Assembly: GCA_016188985.1 (NCBI GenBank)
Contig: JACPGM010000064.1
Span: 1-37,150 of the forward strand
From: Lentisphaerota bacterium
GTDB lineage: Bacteria > Verrucomicrobiota > Kiritimatiellia > JAAZAB01
Length of the DNA: 37,150 nucleotides
Direction of reading: 5' to 3'
In this document: positions 14,716 to 22,832 of the stretch, piece by piece
Layout: every line of letters begins with the position of its first letter
How positions within the stretch are numbered: position 1 is the first letter of the stretch
Notes under the pieces: model-generated
The model's database searches: none
Seen by the model: only the letters and a program-made list of their open reading frames with translations
Told to the model about the DNA's origin: nothing
Made by a program: the position numbers and the translations under genes

Positions 14716-16869
14716 GTGAGAAAAGTTTCAACGGTTAGGCTCGTGCTTATCGCTGGCGTTATTTTTTCTTTGGTCGCCGTTTTCTTATTGGCGCAAAAGC
14801 AGGAGAGCAACGCCCAGCCGGTGACGACTGAGGCGCCGGCGGCTGTTGCCGCGACGCCGGCGGGACAAGCTCCGCACGACACGGGACAAGCCCCGCACGA
14901 CCATACGCAGCGCTTGGCAAGCGCGGAGCAGGCCCCGGCGCCTTCCGGCGGGAAAAATGCGGTTGCTCCTGGCAGCGGGACCGAGATCGTCATTACGGCG
15001 GAAACTTCCGCGCCGCCGCAGCTCATTCAAACCAAGGCAACCGGCGCGGGCGCCAACCTGATTACGGTGGCCTTCGACAATGTGCCCGTGCAGGACGTCG
15101 TCAACATGTTTGCCCAGATTTCGGGCGCCAACATCATCATGGCCGGGGCCTTTACCAACCTCTACATCACCGCCAACCTCAAGAACGTGGACTGGAAATC
15201 GGCCTTGAACCTGGCCTTGGGCTCGGTGAATCTTTCGATGATCGAAGACGCCTCGGGCATTCTGATGGTAGTTTCTTCCGACGTCTATCCCGACAAACTC
15301 AAGGAAATCGAGGCCTCCAAGCCCTTGATCACCCGGGCAATTGTGCCGCGCTATATGAGCGCCGTGGACCTGGTGGAACAGATCAAAAAACTGAATGTAT
15401 TGTCCCCCCGCGGCACGATTACCACCAGCCAGAGTAAAGAGCAGGACTGGATGAATCTGAAATCCGCCGAAAAACCAACTAAACTTCGGCGCGATCCCAC
15501 CGCATCAGAGGAGGTGCCTCAGAATCCAAGTATTACCACCGCCATTATTATCAGTGATATCAGGGAATACGTGGACAAGGTGGAAGCCCTGGTCCAGGCG
15601 CTGGACAAACGCGAGCCGCAGGTGTTTATTGAGGCGCGCATCATCAATGTAGCTTCCGGCGACAGTAAGAAATTGGGCTTTGACTGGGATATGCTGGACC
15701 GTTTCGGCGCCGAGGCCGGTCTTCAGGATCTGGTCTGGAACTATAGAGATGGGCAGTCTGCGCAAAACCTCAAGCAAAACTCGCGTAAACAATATGATAC
15801 GCGCAGCAGACAGGATGACATCAACAAGTTTTACAATGTCAGCGACCAGCAATACGAGGAAAGTGTTACCTCCTACGAAGAGTCGCCGCCCGAGTCAGGC
15901 AACTGGGTAGCCCGAACGCTCCTTACCCCGACGCGCACGATTGCCGACAGAATCGGCCAGGGACTGGATATCCAATCATTACGTTCCGATGATATTACCG
16001 ATTCGATGTCGAAAAGCCGAACAGCCACCGCCTTTCTGACGGTTGACAAGGTATCCCTCTTCCTGAGCGCCCTGGAAAAAAATGCGAATGCCGAGATGAT
16101 TTCGCACCCGCAGATCGTGGTCGGCAACCGCGTGGAAGCCAAAATCCATGTGGGCGAAAGAGTGCCCGTGCTGCCGACGGTAATAACCTACGTGACTTCC
16201 GCCAGCGGCGTTGCCATCCCGGCTTATACGGATGGCAGTGAGATCATCTTGGAGCTGGGCTTAACCCTGTGGGTCATTCCTGAAATTGATTTTCAGAACA
16301 ACAGCGTGCGTCTGACCGTTCGCCCGGAAACAAAGCGGCAAACCGGCACGGAAGAAAATCCGAGGACTGGCAAGAAATATCCGATAGTGTCTTCGCGCGA
16401 TTTAACCACGCGCGTCAATGTGCCCAGCGGGCACACCGTGGCCATCGGCGGCCTGGTGGAGAACGAAAAAGTCAAGCGTGAGAAGAAAGTGCCGCTCCTG
16501 GGCGATATTCCGCTCCTGGGCCTGCTCTTCCGCCACACCGAAGACGCGTTTACAAGAAATAATCTGATTATTCTGATTACGCCCACCATCCTGGATGACA
16601 GCAAACCGCTGACCGGTCTGGAGGCGCAAGCCCAGCCAACTATTGATAAACTGGAAAAGATTCCGCTCTCCGCGGTAAAGGCGGTTCCTTCTAATGCGGT
16701 TGCCAGCGTGACGGTCGGCACCAATGCCGTAACGCCCGCCGCGGGCTTAAGCCGGCCGCCCGCGGAGGCGCCGCCCGCGTCACCGGCGCCGACCGGGGGG
16801 GTGGCGACGGCCTCTGCCACGGAGCTTGAAAAACCGATTCGCACCACGGCTCCCGTCACCGGCCGCTGA
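14716..16869 (+). CDS. Secretin (PilQ/GspD family outer-membrane channel)
   Basis: 717 residues from GTG 14716, which has AAGGGA at a suitable distance. The frame is open back to 14596, but that part is a palindromic repeat. A hydrophobic N-terminal segment (residues 7-26) acts as signal. A Pro/Ala-rich linker includes a small 21-base tandem repeat (14861-14901, giving GQAPHD twice). An STN/N0-like domain follows (FDNVPVQDVVNMFAQISGANIIMAG), then an N1-type domain, and then the secretin beta-barrel (AEMISHPQIVVGNRVEAKIHVGERVP ... VPLLGDIPLLGLLFRHTEDAFTRNNLIILITPTIL). It forms the outer-membrane pore for a type IV pilus or type II secretion system and matches the preceding PilM/N/O/P-like genes. 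No pilB, pilC or pilin gene is in the window. Confidence 0.92.
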   Translation: MRKVSTVRLVLIAGVIFSLVAVFLLAQKQESNAQPVTTEAPAAVAATPAGQAPHDTGQAPHDHTQRLASAEQAPAPSGGKNAVAPGSGTEIVITAETSAPPQLIQTKATGAGANLITVAFDNVPVQDVVNMFAQISGANIIMAGAFTNLYITANLKNVDWKSALNLALGSVNLSMIEDASGILMVVSSDVYPDKLKEIEASKPLITRAIVPRYMSAVDLVEQIKKLNVLSPRGTITTSQSKEQDWMNLKSAEKPTKLRRDPTASEEVPQNPSITTAIIISDIREYVDKVEALVQALDKREPQVFIEARIINVASGDSKKLGFDWDMLDRFGAEAGLQDLVWNYRDGQSAQNLKQNSRKQYDTRSRQDDINKFYNVSDQQYEESVTSYEESPPESGNWVARTLLTPTRTIADRIGQGLDIQSLRSDDITDSMSKSRTATAFLTVDKVSLFLSALEKNANAEMISHPQIVVGNRVEAKIHVGERVPVLPTVITYVTSASGVAIPAYTDGSEIILELGLTLWVIPEIDFQNNSVRLTVRPETKRQTGTEENPRTGKKYPIVSSRDLTTRVNVPSGHTVAIGGLVENEKVKREKKVPLLGDIPLLGLLFRHTEDAFTRNNLIILITPTILDDSKPLTGLEAQAQPTIDKLEKIPLSAVKAVPSNAVASVTVGTNAVTPAAGLSRPPAEAPPASPAPTGGVATASATELEKPIRTTAPVTGR
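14861..14901. repeat. 21-bp tandem duplication inside secretin linker
   Basis: CGGGACAAGCTCCGCACGAC (14861-14880) and CGGGACAAGCCCCGCACGAC (14882-14901) differ by one base and encode AGQAPHD/TGQAPHD in the low-complexity linker. Confidence 0.9.
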
Positions 16870-16886
16870 TGATCGGAAGCGCATTG

Positions 16887-16983
16887 GTAGCCGTGCCCGC
16901 CCGCCTGCAACGCTATGCGTAGCACTGCGGGCAGGTGAGGGTGTGGATTCCTCCGGCCGCCACGGCGTCACCGCCGCGGCTAC
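16887..16983. repeat. Family A palindromic repeat, copy 2
   Basis: Begins GTAGCCGTGCCCGCCCGCCT and ends GTCACCGCCGCGGCTAC. It aligns along its length with 14540-14636. Together with copy 3 and the nested element it fills the 511-bp non-coding stretch 16870-17380, in which I see no gene. Confidence 0.85.
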
Positions 16984-17034
16984 ATGAATCAGCGGTTGGT
17001 AGGTCAGTGGAACGAGAAGATCGTGCCGGGTTTT

Positions 17035-17349
17035 GTAGCCGCGCCCGCCCGCCTGCAACGCTGTGCGTAGCACTGCGGGCAGGTAAGGGCGTGGATTCTT
17101 CCGGTGGCCACGGGCTCACGCCCGGTGTTTGTTTAGCGGGTTGCGGAACCGACATGTATATTAACGGCGCTCTCGGGCCTACTCCGCCGTAGCAAAGCCT
17201 CATGGCTGCGAAGGCTGGACGAGAGCGCCCTACCAGGTAGGGACGGCTCCCCGCTACAGCGCGGGGCAAGCGCCGAGTTTATCCCGCCTTGGCGGGACCG
17301 TCCGACGGAATCTATCCTACGCTAAACACATACCACGCCCGCGGCTACA
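17035..17349. repeat. Family A palindromic repeat, copy 3, split by an insertion
   Basis: The left part 17035-17124 aligns with copies 1 and 2. The expected right end CGGCTACAG is displaced to 17341-17349 because another element (17125-17333) lies between. Joining 17124 to 17342 restores an ordinary family A copy. Confidence 0.75.
17117..17341. mobile_element. ~209-bp MITE-like element nested in a family A repeat
   Basis: Element 17125-17333 has imperfect terminal inverted repeats GTGTTTGTTTAGCG (17125-17138) and CGCTAAACACATAC (17320-17333), matching at 12 of 14. It is flanked by perfect 8-bp direct repeats CACGCCCG (17117-17124 and 17334-17341). Inside it is a diverged family I hairpin (stem GGCGCTCTCG 17166-17175 with CGAGAGCGCC 17220-17229), plus a GCCTTGGCGG-type hairpin. 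No protein is encoded. Confidence 0.75.
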
Positions 17350-17380
17350 GCGGGGAAACCATCATCCCAATGACCTTATC

Positions 17381-19123
17381 ATGACCTTCCTGCCCCAAAG
17401 CGCGTGGCGCTACGCGGTTCTCATTATTATTCTTTTTGCCATTGTGGCCGTGGCCGCCACGACGATTATCTCCGAGCTTCAGGATCAAATCGGCCGGCAA
17501 CCTACGGCCGAAACCGCCCGCCAACTGAGCATTGCCATCTGGGCCCTGACCATGGGCTGCCTCTTTCTGGCGGGCGCCCTCGGCCTGTGGGCCATTCGCT
17601 CGACAACGGAAATCGAAGGCCGCCGCCGGGTCGGCCGTTTTGTAGATACGATGGATTTCCTGGGCGATGGCCTGCTGGCCGTTGACAGCAAGGGCCGCGT
17701 GCGCGGCGGCAACCCGGCCGCCCGGCAGTTGGCTCCGCATTCCTGGCCGGCCAGAAAAAACATCAGACTGCCGGATGTTTTTCCCTGCCTCACGGAACAG
17801 GATCTGCCGCGGCTGCTGGACCCGATGGCGCCGCAGGAAATTGAAAGAAATTGCGTCTATAGCGGTGGTTTGCGGATCCTGCGCTTTCGTTCCCAGCCCG
17901 CCGAAGGACTGATCCTGATCCTGGTCAGCGATATCACCGCGCGGCACGCCCTGGAAATCCGCCAACGCCAGGTTGCCCAGTTGCAGATTATCGGCCGGAT
18001 TGCGGCCGGGGTAGCCCATGATTTTAACAGTATCCTCTGCGCCATTTCCGGGCATGCCATGCTGCTGGAGCGCCTGGGCCTGGAACCGGAGAATTTGAAA
18101 CGATCGCTGACCACTATTGCCGGAGAAACGCAGAAAGGCGTGCGGCTTTCGCGCCAGTTGCTGGAATTAAGCCGCACCGGCGCCCAAGATAGCCCCAGTG
18201 AAAACTTAGCCGGCAATGTGGCCGAAGCCACCGCTTTGCTGCGCACGGCGCTCTCTCCCCAGTGGCAGGTGCTTTCAACGATTCAAGGCTCATATCCGGC
18301 TGTGCCGCTGGCCGCCGCCCAGATTGAACAGGTAGTGGTCAACTTGGGTCTTCTGGCCGCCGATGCACAGCCGCACTCGGGCACGGTCACGATTTCGCTC
18401 AATCAGCCGGGGCAGGGCCGGCTGCTGGATGTCGGCGCTCAATATGCGGCGGTCATTCTGGTTTCGGGTGAATCGGCGCCGGCATCTGCCCGCATCCCGC
18501 TGGAAGCGGGAAGAGCGGCAGGCGGGGCCGAGACCGCCTTGCCCAGCCAACCGATGACCACGGTAACCGACGAGGGCGGCATCATTTCTTCGGTCGTCCG
18601 CAGCATGGTGGAACAGGCGCAGGGCCGCTTTGATCAGATGCAAGCCGCCAGCGGACTCTGCGTCTATCGGGTTTGCCTGCCGCATCTGGATCTGCGCTCG
18701 GATCTGGAACAAGCCGAGCGACTTTCGCTTGACCGGATGGCCGCATTGTTGGCGCGCTGGCGGGTCATGCTGGCCGGGGCGGATAACGAGCTGGAGGAAG
18801 TGGCGGCCAAACTGCGGAATATCGGGAGCAATGTTGAGCGCCAGACCAAAGTGGGCTCAATTCTGGCCAGCGTAGAGCAAACCCGGGAATTGGATGCCCT
18901 GGTCATGGCCAAAAGCCTGCTGGGTGAGGATTCCCGCAACCTGCTGAAGGCTTTGCGAACACTCCGTCCTGAGCTGGGAATTGTCGTCCTGGGCCCGGCG
19001 CCGAAGCACATGCATTGGCCGGAAGAGTTGGGCATTGTCTTCGTGCCGTCCGGCGCCAATCCCGAGCACTGGTTCCGTTCCTTGCTTGCCGCCCGCTCCG
19101 CCGCCAGGCACGTGGTGACCTAA
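17381..19123 (+). CDS. Sensor histidine kinase-like protein with degenerate kinase and receiver domains
   Basis: 580 residues. Two transmembrane helices (about 11-30 and 50-70), a PAS-like region (about 85-195, DTMDFLGDGLLAVDSKGRVRGGN), then a HisKA dimerisation helix with VAHDFNSIL in which H213 is the expected phosphoacceptor. The ATP-binding domain is eroded. The N-box reads NLGLLAADA (321-329), with leucine where the essential asparagine belongs (L325). No DxGxG motif is found, and the GTGLGL loop is replaced by DEGGIISSVV. A C-terminal receiver-like fold (about 455-580) has MAKSLLG where the phosphoacceptor aspartate would sit. It may therefore be a pseudokinase or signal scaffold. It follows the pilus genes on the same strand after 511 bp of repeats. 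Confidence 0.8.
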   Translation: MTFLPQSAWRYAVLIIILFAIVAVAATTIISELQDQIGRQPTAETARQLSIAIWALTMGCLFLAGALGLWAIRSTTEIEGRRRVGRFVDTMDFLGDGLLAVDSKGRVRGGNPAARQLAPHSWPARKNIRLPDVFPCLTEQDLPRLLDPMAPQEIERNCVYSGGLRILRFRSQPAEGLILILVSDITARHALEIRQRQVAQLQIIGRIAAGVAHDFNSILCAISGHAMLLERLGLEPENLKRSLTTIAGETQKGVRLSRQLLELSRTGAQDSPSENLAGNVAEATALLRTALSPQWQVLSTIQGSYPAVPLAAAQIEQVVVNLGLLAADAQPHSGTVTISLNQPGQGRLLDVGAQYAAVILVSGESAPASARIPLEAGRAAGGAETALPSQPMTTVTDEGGIISSVVRSMVEQAQGRFDQMQAASGLCVYRVCLPHLDLRSDLEQAERLSLDRMAALLARWRVMLAGADNELEEVAAKLRNIGSNVERQTKVGSILASVEQTRELDALVMAKSLLGEDSRNLLKALRTLRPELGIVVLGPAPKHMHWPEELGIVFVPSGANPEHWFRSLLAARSAARHVVT

Positions 19124-19148
19124 TGCCATTTGGGCTGTAGACCGCCCA

Positions 19149-19225
19149 GAACCTGAACGCGAGCTATCGTCTCGCAGCTACAACGGGCACGTTCTCCTGT
19201 AGCCGTCGGACGCAAGGCCGACGCA
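19149..19225. repeat. Hairpin repeat, family F copy 1
   Basis: Contains GAACGCGAGCTATCGTCTCGC, a hairpin-forming tract, and TGTAGCCGTCGGACGCAAGG followed by CCGACGC. The same two modules recur at 26521-26630. Confidence 0.6.
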
Positions 19226-19277
19226 TGGCGACCTAATTTGAGCTTGCAGCCGCGCTTCCAGTCGGTAACCTTTCCTA

Positions 19278-19354
19278 TCAGTTAACAGTTAGACCGTTTA
19301 TACTTCACGGTTTAGAGTTCACAGCTTGACTGTCTACTGTCTAACTGTCTACTT
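19278..19354. repeat. Low-complexity CTGTCTAACTGTC-type repeat
   Basis: AACAGTTAGACCGTTTATAC and later GACTGTCTACTGTCTAACTG form overlapping short repeats with inverted relations. It is part of the non-coding stretch 19124-19470, which shows only repeats (19385-19470 holds GCCAGGC/GCCTGGC hairpins). Confidence 0.5.
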
Positions 19355-19470
19355 GGTACTGTTCATTGGTCGGATGCGATTCCAATGGCCTTTACCCGGC
19401 ACTGGCTTCGCCTATGGGCTACGCCAGGCGGCGTCTGGTAAAGCCAGGCGAAGCTCTGTAGCGAAGCCTG

Positions 19471-19543
19471 GCCAGCTTAGCTCAGTCGGCAGAGCAGGTG
19501 ATTTGTAATCACCAGGTCGTCGGTTCGAATCCGACAGCTGGCT
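19471..19543 (+). tRNA. trnT: tRNA-Thr(TGT)
   Basis: 73 nt. Acceptor stem GCCAGCT (19471-19477) with AGCTGGC (19536-19542). The D arm has GCTCAGTCGGCAGAGC. Anticodon stem GGTGA/TCACC encloses loop TTTGTAA, with anticodon TGT at 19504-19506. The T arm is GTCGG-TTCGAAT-CCGAC. It reads ACA codons. CCA is not encoded. It stands alone, with palindromic repeats directly on both sides. Confidence 0.97.
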
Positions 19544-19579
19544 CCCGGTAAGGCCTCAGTTATGAGGTGGTCGCGTGAA

Positions 19580-19679
19580 GGTAGGGACGGCTCGCCGAGC
19601 CGTCCGCGGCGCGTTCGGGCCTACTCCGCCGTAGTAAGCCTACTGGCTACGAAGGCTGGACGAACGCGCCCTACCTCTT
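19580..19679. repeat. Family I palindromic repeat, copy 2 (next to tRNA-Thr)
   Basis: Identical over 100 bases to 6394-6493 within lnt, and starting 37 bases after the tRNA. Its 10-bp stem GGCGCGTTCG/CGAACGCGCC is intact. Confidence 0.95.
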
Positions 19680-19735
19680 GCCCCCCACAAGACTGAGGGG
19701 GTACGGCTCCCGGATTTTTTTGGTTGATGCCAACT

Positions 19736-19789
19736 GTAGGCCGCCATAATATGGCGGCTCCTTGCGCCCGCATATTATGCGGGCCTACA
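19736..19789. repeat. Twin-hairpin element upstream of aconitase
   Basis: Two perfect palindromic hairpins, GCCGCCATAATATGGCGGC (19740-19758) and GCCCGCATATTATGCGGGC (19766-19784), enclosed by TGTAGGC and GCCTACA ends. It lies 28 bp before the aconitase start, so it would be in or near the 5' leader. Confidence 0.8.
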
Positions 19790-19816
19790 ACTATACCCGC
19801 AATCAGGATTAAAATC

Positions 19817-21829
19817 ATGGCTTTCGGAGTTGCCGAAAAAATTATCAGTGCGCATCTGGCCAAGGGGCGTTTGAACCCGGGCGAGGAAATCGGGTTGAAG
19901 ATTGACCAGACCCTGACCCAGGATGCCACGGGCACGCTGGCGTATCTGCAGTTTGAAAGTCTGGGTATAGCAAGCGTGGCGACCGAGCTTTCGGTCAGTT
20001 ACGTGGACCATAATACCATTCAGGACGGCTCGGAAAACGCGGACGACCACCAGTATTTGCAGTCGGTCGCGGCCCGCTATGGCATTCTATTTTCCAAGGC
20101 CGGCAACGGCATTTGCCATCAAGTTCATCTCGAAAGATTTTCCGCGCCGGGCAAGAGTCTGCTGGGCGCCGATTCGCATACGCCCACCTGCGGCGGCGCC
20201 GGCATGCTGGCGATCGGCGCCGGCGGGCTGGATGTGACCTTGGCCCTGGCGGGCTATCCGTTTTTTGTGGAATGCCCCCGCATTGTTCGGATCAATCTGC
20301 ATAACCGCTTGCAACCTTTCTGTTCGGCTAAAGACGTAATCCTGACTATTCTGGGCATGCTTACTACGAAAGGCAATACCGGCACGCTCCTTGAGTATGG
20401 CGGCGAGGGGCTTGTAAGCCTTTCCGTGCCGGAGCGCGCGACGATTGCCAACATGGGCGCCGAGCTCGGCGTAACGACCTCCATTTTTCCCAGCGATCAG
20501 GTAACGCGCGAGTTTCTTAAAGCCCAAAAGCGCGTACAGGTCTGGCAGGAGATTGCCGCCGACCCCGGCGCGCGTTATGCGCGGATTATTGATCTTGATC
20601 TGGCTAAGATTGTGCCCATGGTGGCCAAGCCGTGGAGTCCCGATAATGTCTGCCCGGTGAAAGCAATCGCAGGATTGGCCGTTGACCAGGTGGCCATCGG
20701 CAGTTGCACCAATTCTTCCTATGCCGAGCTAATGCGCGTGGCCGCCTTGTTGGCCGCGCGGCGGGTTCATCCGCGCGTCAGCCTGGTCATTGGGCCGGGG
20801 TCGCGGCAAGTGTTGCAGATGCTGGCGGAAAGCGGCGCGCTGGGGACATTTGTTGCGGCGGGCGCGCGCGTTCAGGAGCCGGTCTGCGGCTTCTGCATCG
20901 GCAATTGCCATGCCCCGCCAACCGAAGGGGTGAGCTTGCGCACGATCAACCGGAATTTCAAGGGGCGCTCCGGCACGCCTTCGGCCGCGGTCTATCTGGT
21001 AAGCCCGGAGACCGCGGCCGTGGCGGCCCTGCGCGGCGTGGTCACGGACCCGCGCGAGGCCGGCCTGGAATATCCGGTCATTGCCGCGCCAAAAACCTTT
21101 GTGGCTGATGATAGCATGATTTTGCCGCCGCCACGGCCGACGGCGCGCCGCCAGGTAACCATTGTGCGCGGACCCAATATCGGGAAGCCCTTGAAGCTGG
21201 AACCGCTCGCGGATAGCATTGCCGGCGTAGTGGCCATCAAGCTGGGCGACAAGATAACTACCGATGACATTATGCCGGCCGGCGCGCGCTTGAAATATCG
21301 TTCCAACATCCCGAAATACGCGGAGTATGTGTTTGAGCTGATTGATCCGGCTTTCAGCCGGCGCTGCCAGGAATACCAGCGGGAAAAAAAAGCTGCGATC
21401 ATTGTCGCCGGCGAGAGCTATGGCCAAGGTTCCTCCCGCGAGCATGCGGCGCTTTGTCCGCGCTACCTGGGAGTGCGGGCCGTGCTGGCCTGCTCCTTCG
21501 AGCGCATTCATTTTGCCAACCTGATTAATTATGGTATTGTGCCGCTGGTTCTGAAGGCCAAAGCCGCTTATAAAGCGCTGCAAGCCGGGGATATTCTGGA
21601 GTTGCGCGGCCTGAAGCAAGCTCTCCGCCGCGCGACGGAGATTGCCGTGGTGAACAAGACCCGCGCGACAACCTATGCGACTGAGTTGCAGCTCAGCGAC
21701 CGGCAGCGCGCGGTGCTTCTGGCCGGCGGTGTGTTCAACTACGCCCGGAAGACTGATGACAGCCCAGCCCGCAGTCGCTACGCGACAGCGTTGCGGGCGG
21801 GACGACCGACGCCAGATAGTGAACTGTGA
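19817..21829 (+). CDS. acnA: Aconitate hydratase, small bacterial form
   Basis: 670 residues. Converts citrate to isocitrate via cis-aconitate in the TCA cycle with a [4Fe-4S] cluster. Cluster ligands are C297 (GSCTNSS) and C357/C360 (VCGFCIGNC). Substrate loops include DSHTPTCGG and, in the swivel domain, GESYGQGSSREHAAL. GDKITTDDIMPAG marks the start of the swivel domain. The length fits the compact aconitase subfamily (~650 residues). The longer open frame from 19724 runs through a hairpin repeat, so I chose ATG 19817 (AGGAT upstream), where MAFGVAEKIISAHL matches the family start. The last ~21 residues (PARSRYATALRAGRPTPDSEL) come from repeat-like DNA and look like a non-native tail. The symbol is generic. 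Confidence 0.93.
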   Translation: MAFGVAEKIISAHLAKGRLNPGEEIGLKIDQTLTQDATGTLAYLQFESLGIASVATELSVSYVDHNTIQDGSENADDHQYLQSVAARYGILFSKAGNGICHQVHLERFSAPGKSLLGADSHTPTCGGAGMLAIGAGGLDVTLALAGYPFFVECPRIVRINLHNRLQPFCSAKDVILTILGMLTTKGNTGTLLEYGGEGLVSLSVPERATIANMGAELGVTTSIFPSDQVTREFLKAQKRVQVWQEIAADPGARYARIIDLDLAKIVPMVAKPWSPDNVCPVKAIAGLAVDQVAIGSCTNSSYAELMRVAALLAARRVHPRVSLVIGPGSRQVLQMLAESGALGTFVAAGARVQEPVCGFCIGNCHAPPTEGVSLRTINRNFKGRSGTPSAAVYLVSPETAAVAALRGVVTDPREAGLEYPVIAAPKTFVADDSMILPPPRPTARRQVTIVRGPNIGKPLKLEPLADSIAGVVAIKLGDKITTDDIMPAGARLKYRSNIPKYAEYVFELIDPAFSRRCQEYQREKKAAIIVAGESYGQGSSREHAALCPRYLGVRAVLACSFERIHFANLINYGIVPLVLKAKAAYKALQAGDILELRGLKQALRRATEIAVVNKTRATTYATELQLSDRQRAVLLAGGVFNYARKTDDSPARSRYATALRAGRPTPDSEL

Positions 21830-21899
21830 ACCGTGAACCCTGCTTCGTCCGGCTGCGCCGGACTTCGCAGGGCAAGCCGTGAACCGTGAACTGTGATCT
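21817..21899. repeat. GTGAACCGTGAAC-type repeat at aconitase 3' end
   Basis: GTGAACTGTGAACCGTGAAC on the left and GCCGTGAACCGTGAACTGTG on the right flank a TGCTTCGTCCGGC/GCCGGACTTCGCA hairpin. The aconitase stop codon lies within the left arm. Confidence 0.7.
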
Positions 21900-21930
21900 G
21901 ACAACGGATTACTGATAACAAGGGTTTCTG

Positions 21931-22830
21931 ATGAGCACGATCGGCATTATTGGATATGGGTACGTGGGGCGTTCGGTCGAATACGGGTTTGTGGATCATG
22001 ACCGCGAACGCGGCCTGGAACCCAAGCACCGGGCGATTGTTTATGATAAATATAAAGGCCCTCAGGATCTTAACGGGCTCTTGCGCGAGAGCGATATTAT
22101 TTTTACCTGTCTGCCGACGCCTTATGATGAGCGCAAACTTAAAATAGACCTTTCGATTTATGATGAGATGATGGCGGAAATCGGGCCCAAGCTCTCCGGC
22201 AAGGGTAAAGTGGTCGTGATCAAGTCCACCGTGGCGCCCGGCACGACCCGGCGCTATGCCCGGCGCTATCCCAAGGTGCCCTTTGCCATGAACCCGGAGT
22301 TTCTGACCGAAGCCAGTTATCTGCAGGATTTCGTCAATGCCGACCGGATTGTCGTGGGGGCCGACAACGACTGGGTGGCCCAGAAGGTGATTGATTTGTA
22401 TCGAACCTGTTTCCCAGCCGTGGCGATCGTGCGCCTGAGCAGCGTGGCCGCCGAAATTGTAAAATACCAGGCCAATGTCATGCTGGCCGCCAAGGTGGCT
22501 TTGGCCAACGTGTTTTACGATCTATGCCAGGCGGAAAAAGTTAATTACGATGACGTCAGGAAGGCCGTGGAGCTTGACCCGCGCATCGGCGGAAGCCACA
22601 TGGATGTTACCACCGAGCGCGGCTTCGGCGGCAAATGTTTTCCCAAAGACCTGGGCGCGATCATCGGGTGTTGCCGCGAGTTGGGGGTGGATTGCCAGTT
22701 GCTTGAGGCCGTGCACGCCTACAATCTGCGCATTCGCAAAGTGCGCGACTGGCACGAAATTGCCGGCGCCACGGTCGGCGGCCGCATTTATGGCCGGGCC
22801 AAGCCGGCCAGGAAAAAGAAACGGAAATAG
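21931..22830 (+). CDS. Short UDP-glucose/GDP-mannose 6-dehydrogenase family protein
   Basis: 299 residues. Family members oxidise a nucleotide-sugar 6-OH to the carboxylate with NAD+. The N-terminal Rossmann motif is GIIGYGYVGRSVEYG; substrate-binding landmarks are IKSTVAPGTT, MNPEFLTEASYLQDF and the central helix (AAEIVKYQANVMLAAKVALANVF); the catalytic cysteine C236 lies in GFGGKCFPKDL. Usual members have ~430 residues. Here the third, C-terminal nucleotide-sugar-binding domain is absent and replaced by a short basic tail (GRAKPARKKKRK). Either it is a naturally compact subfamily or a truncated gene. It opens the surface-sugar locus. AAGGG lies upstream of the ATG. Confidence 0.85.
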   Translation: MSTIGIIGYGYVGRSVEYGFVDHDRERGLEPKHRAIVYDKYKGPQDLNGLLRESDIIFTCLPTPYDERKLKIDLSIYDEMMAEIGPKLSGKGKVVVIKSTVAPGTTRRYARRYPKVPFAMNPEFLTEASYLQDFVNADRIVVGADNDWVAQKVIDLYRTCFPAVAIVRLSSVAAEIVKYQANVMLAAKVALANVFYDLCQAEKVNYDDVRKAVELDPRIGGSHMDVTTERGFGGKCFPKDLGAIIGCCRELGVDCQLLEAVHAYNLRIRKVRDWHEIAGATVGGRIYGRAKPARKKKRK

Positions 22831-22832
22831 CC

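Noticed and set aside
19471..19679. Possible integrative-element attachment site at tRNA-Thr
   Set aside because: No integrase gene and no repeated tRNA 3' end were found; the adjacent repeat is a family I palindrome, not a tRNA fragment.
20729..21904. 391-codon antisense frame opposite aconitase
   Set aside because: Shadow of a GC-rich gene; composition is Arg/Gln/His/Ala-rich with no recognisable domain.
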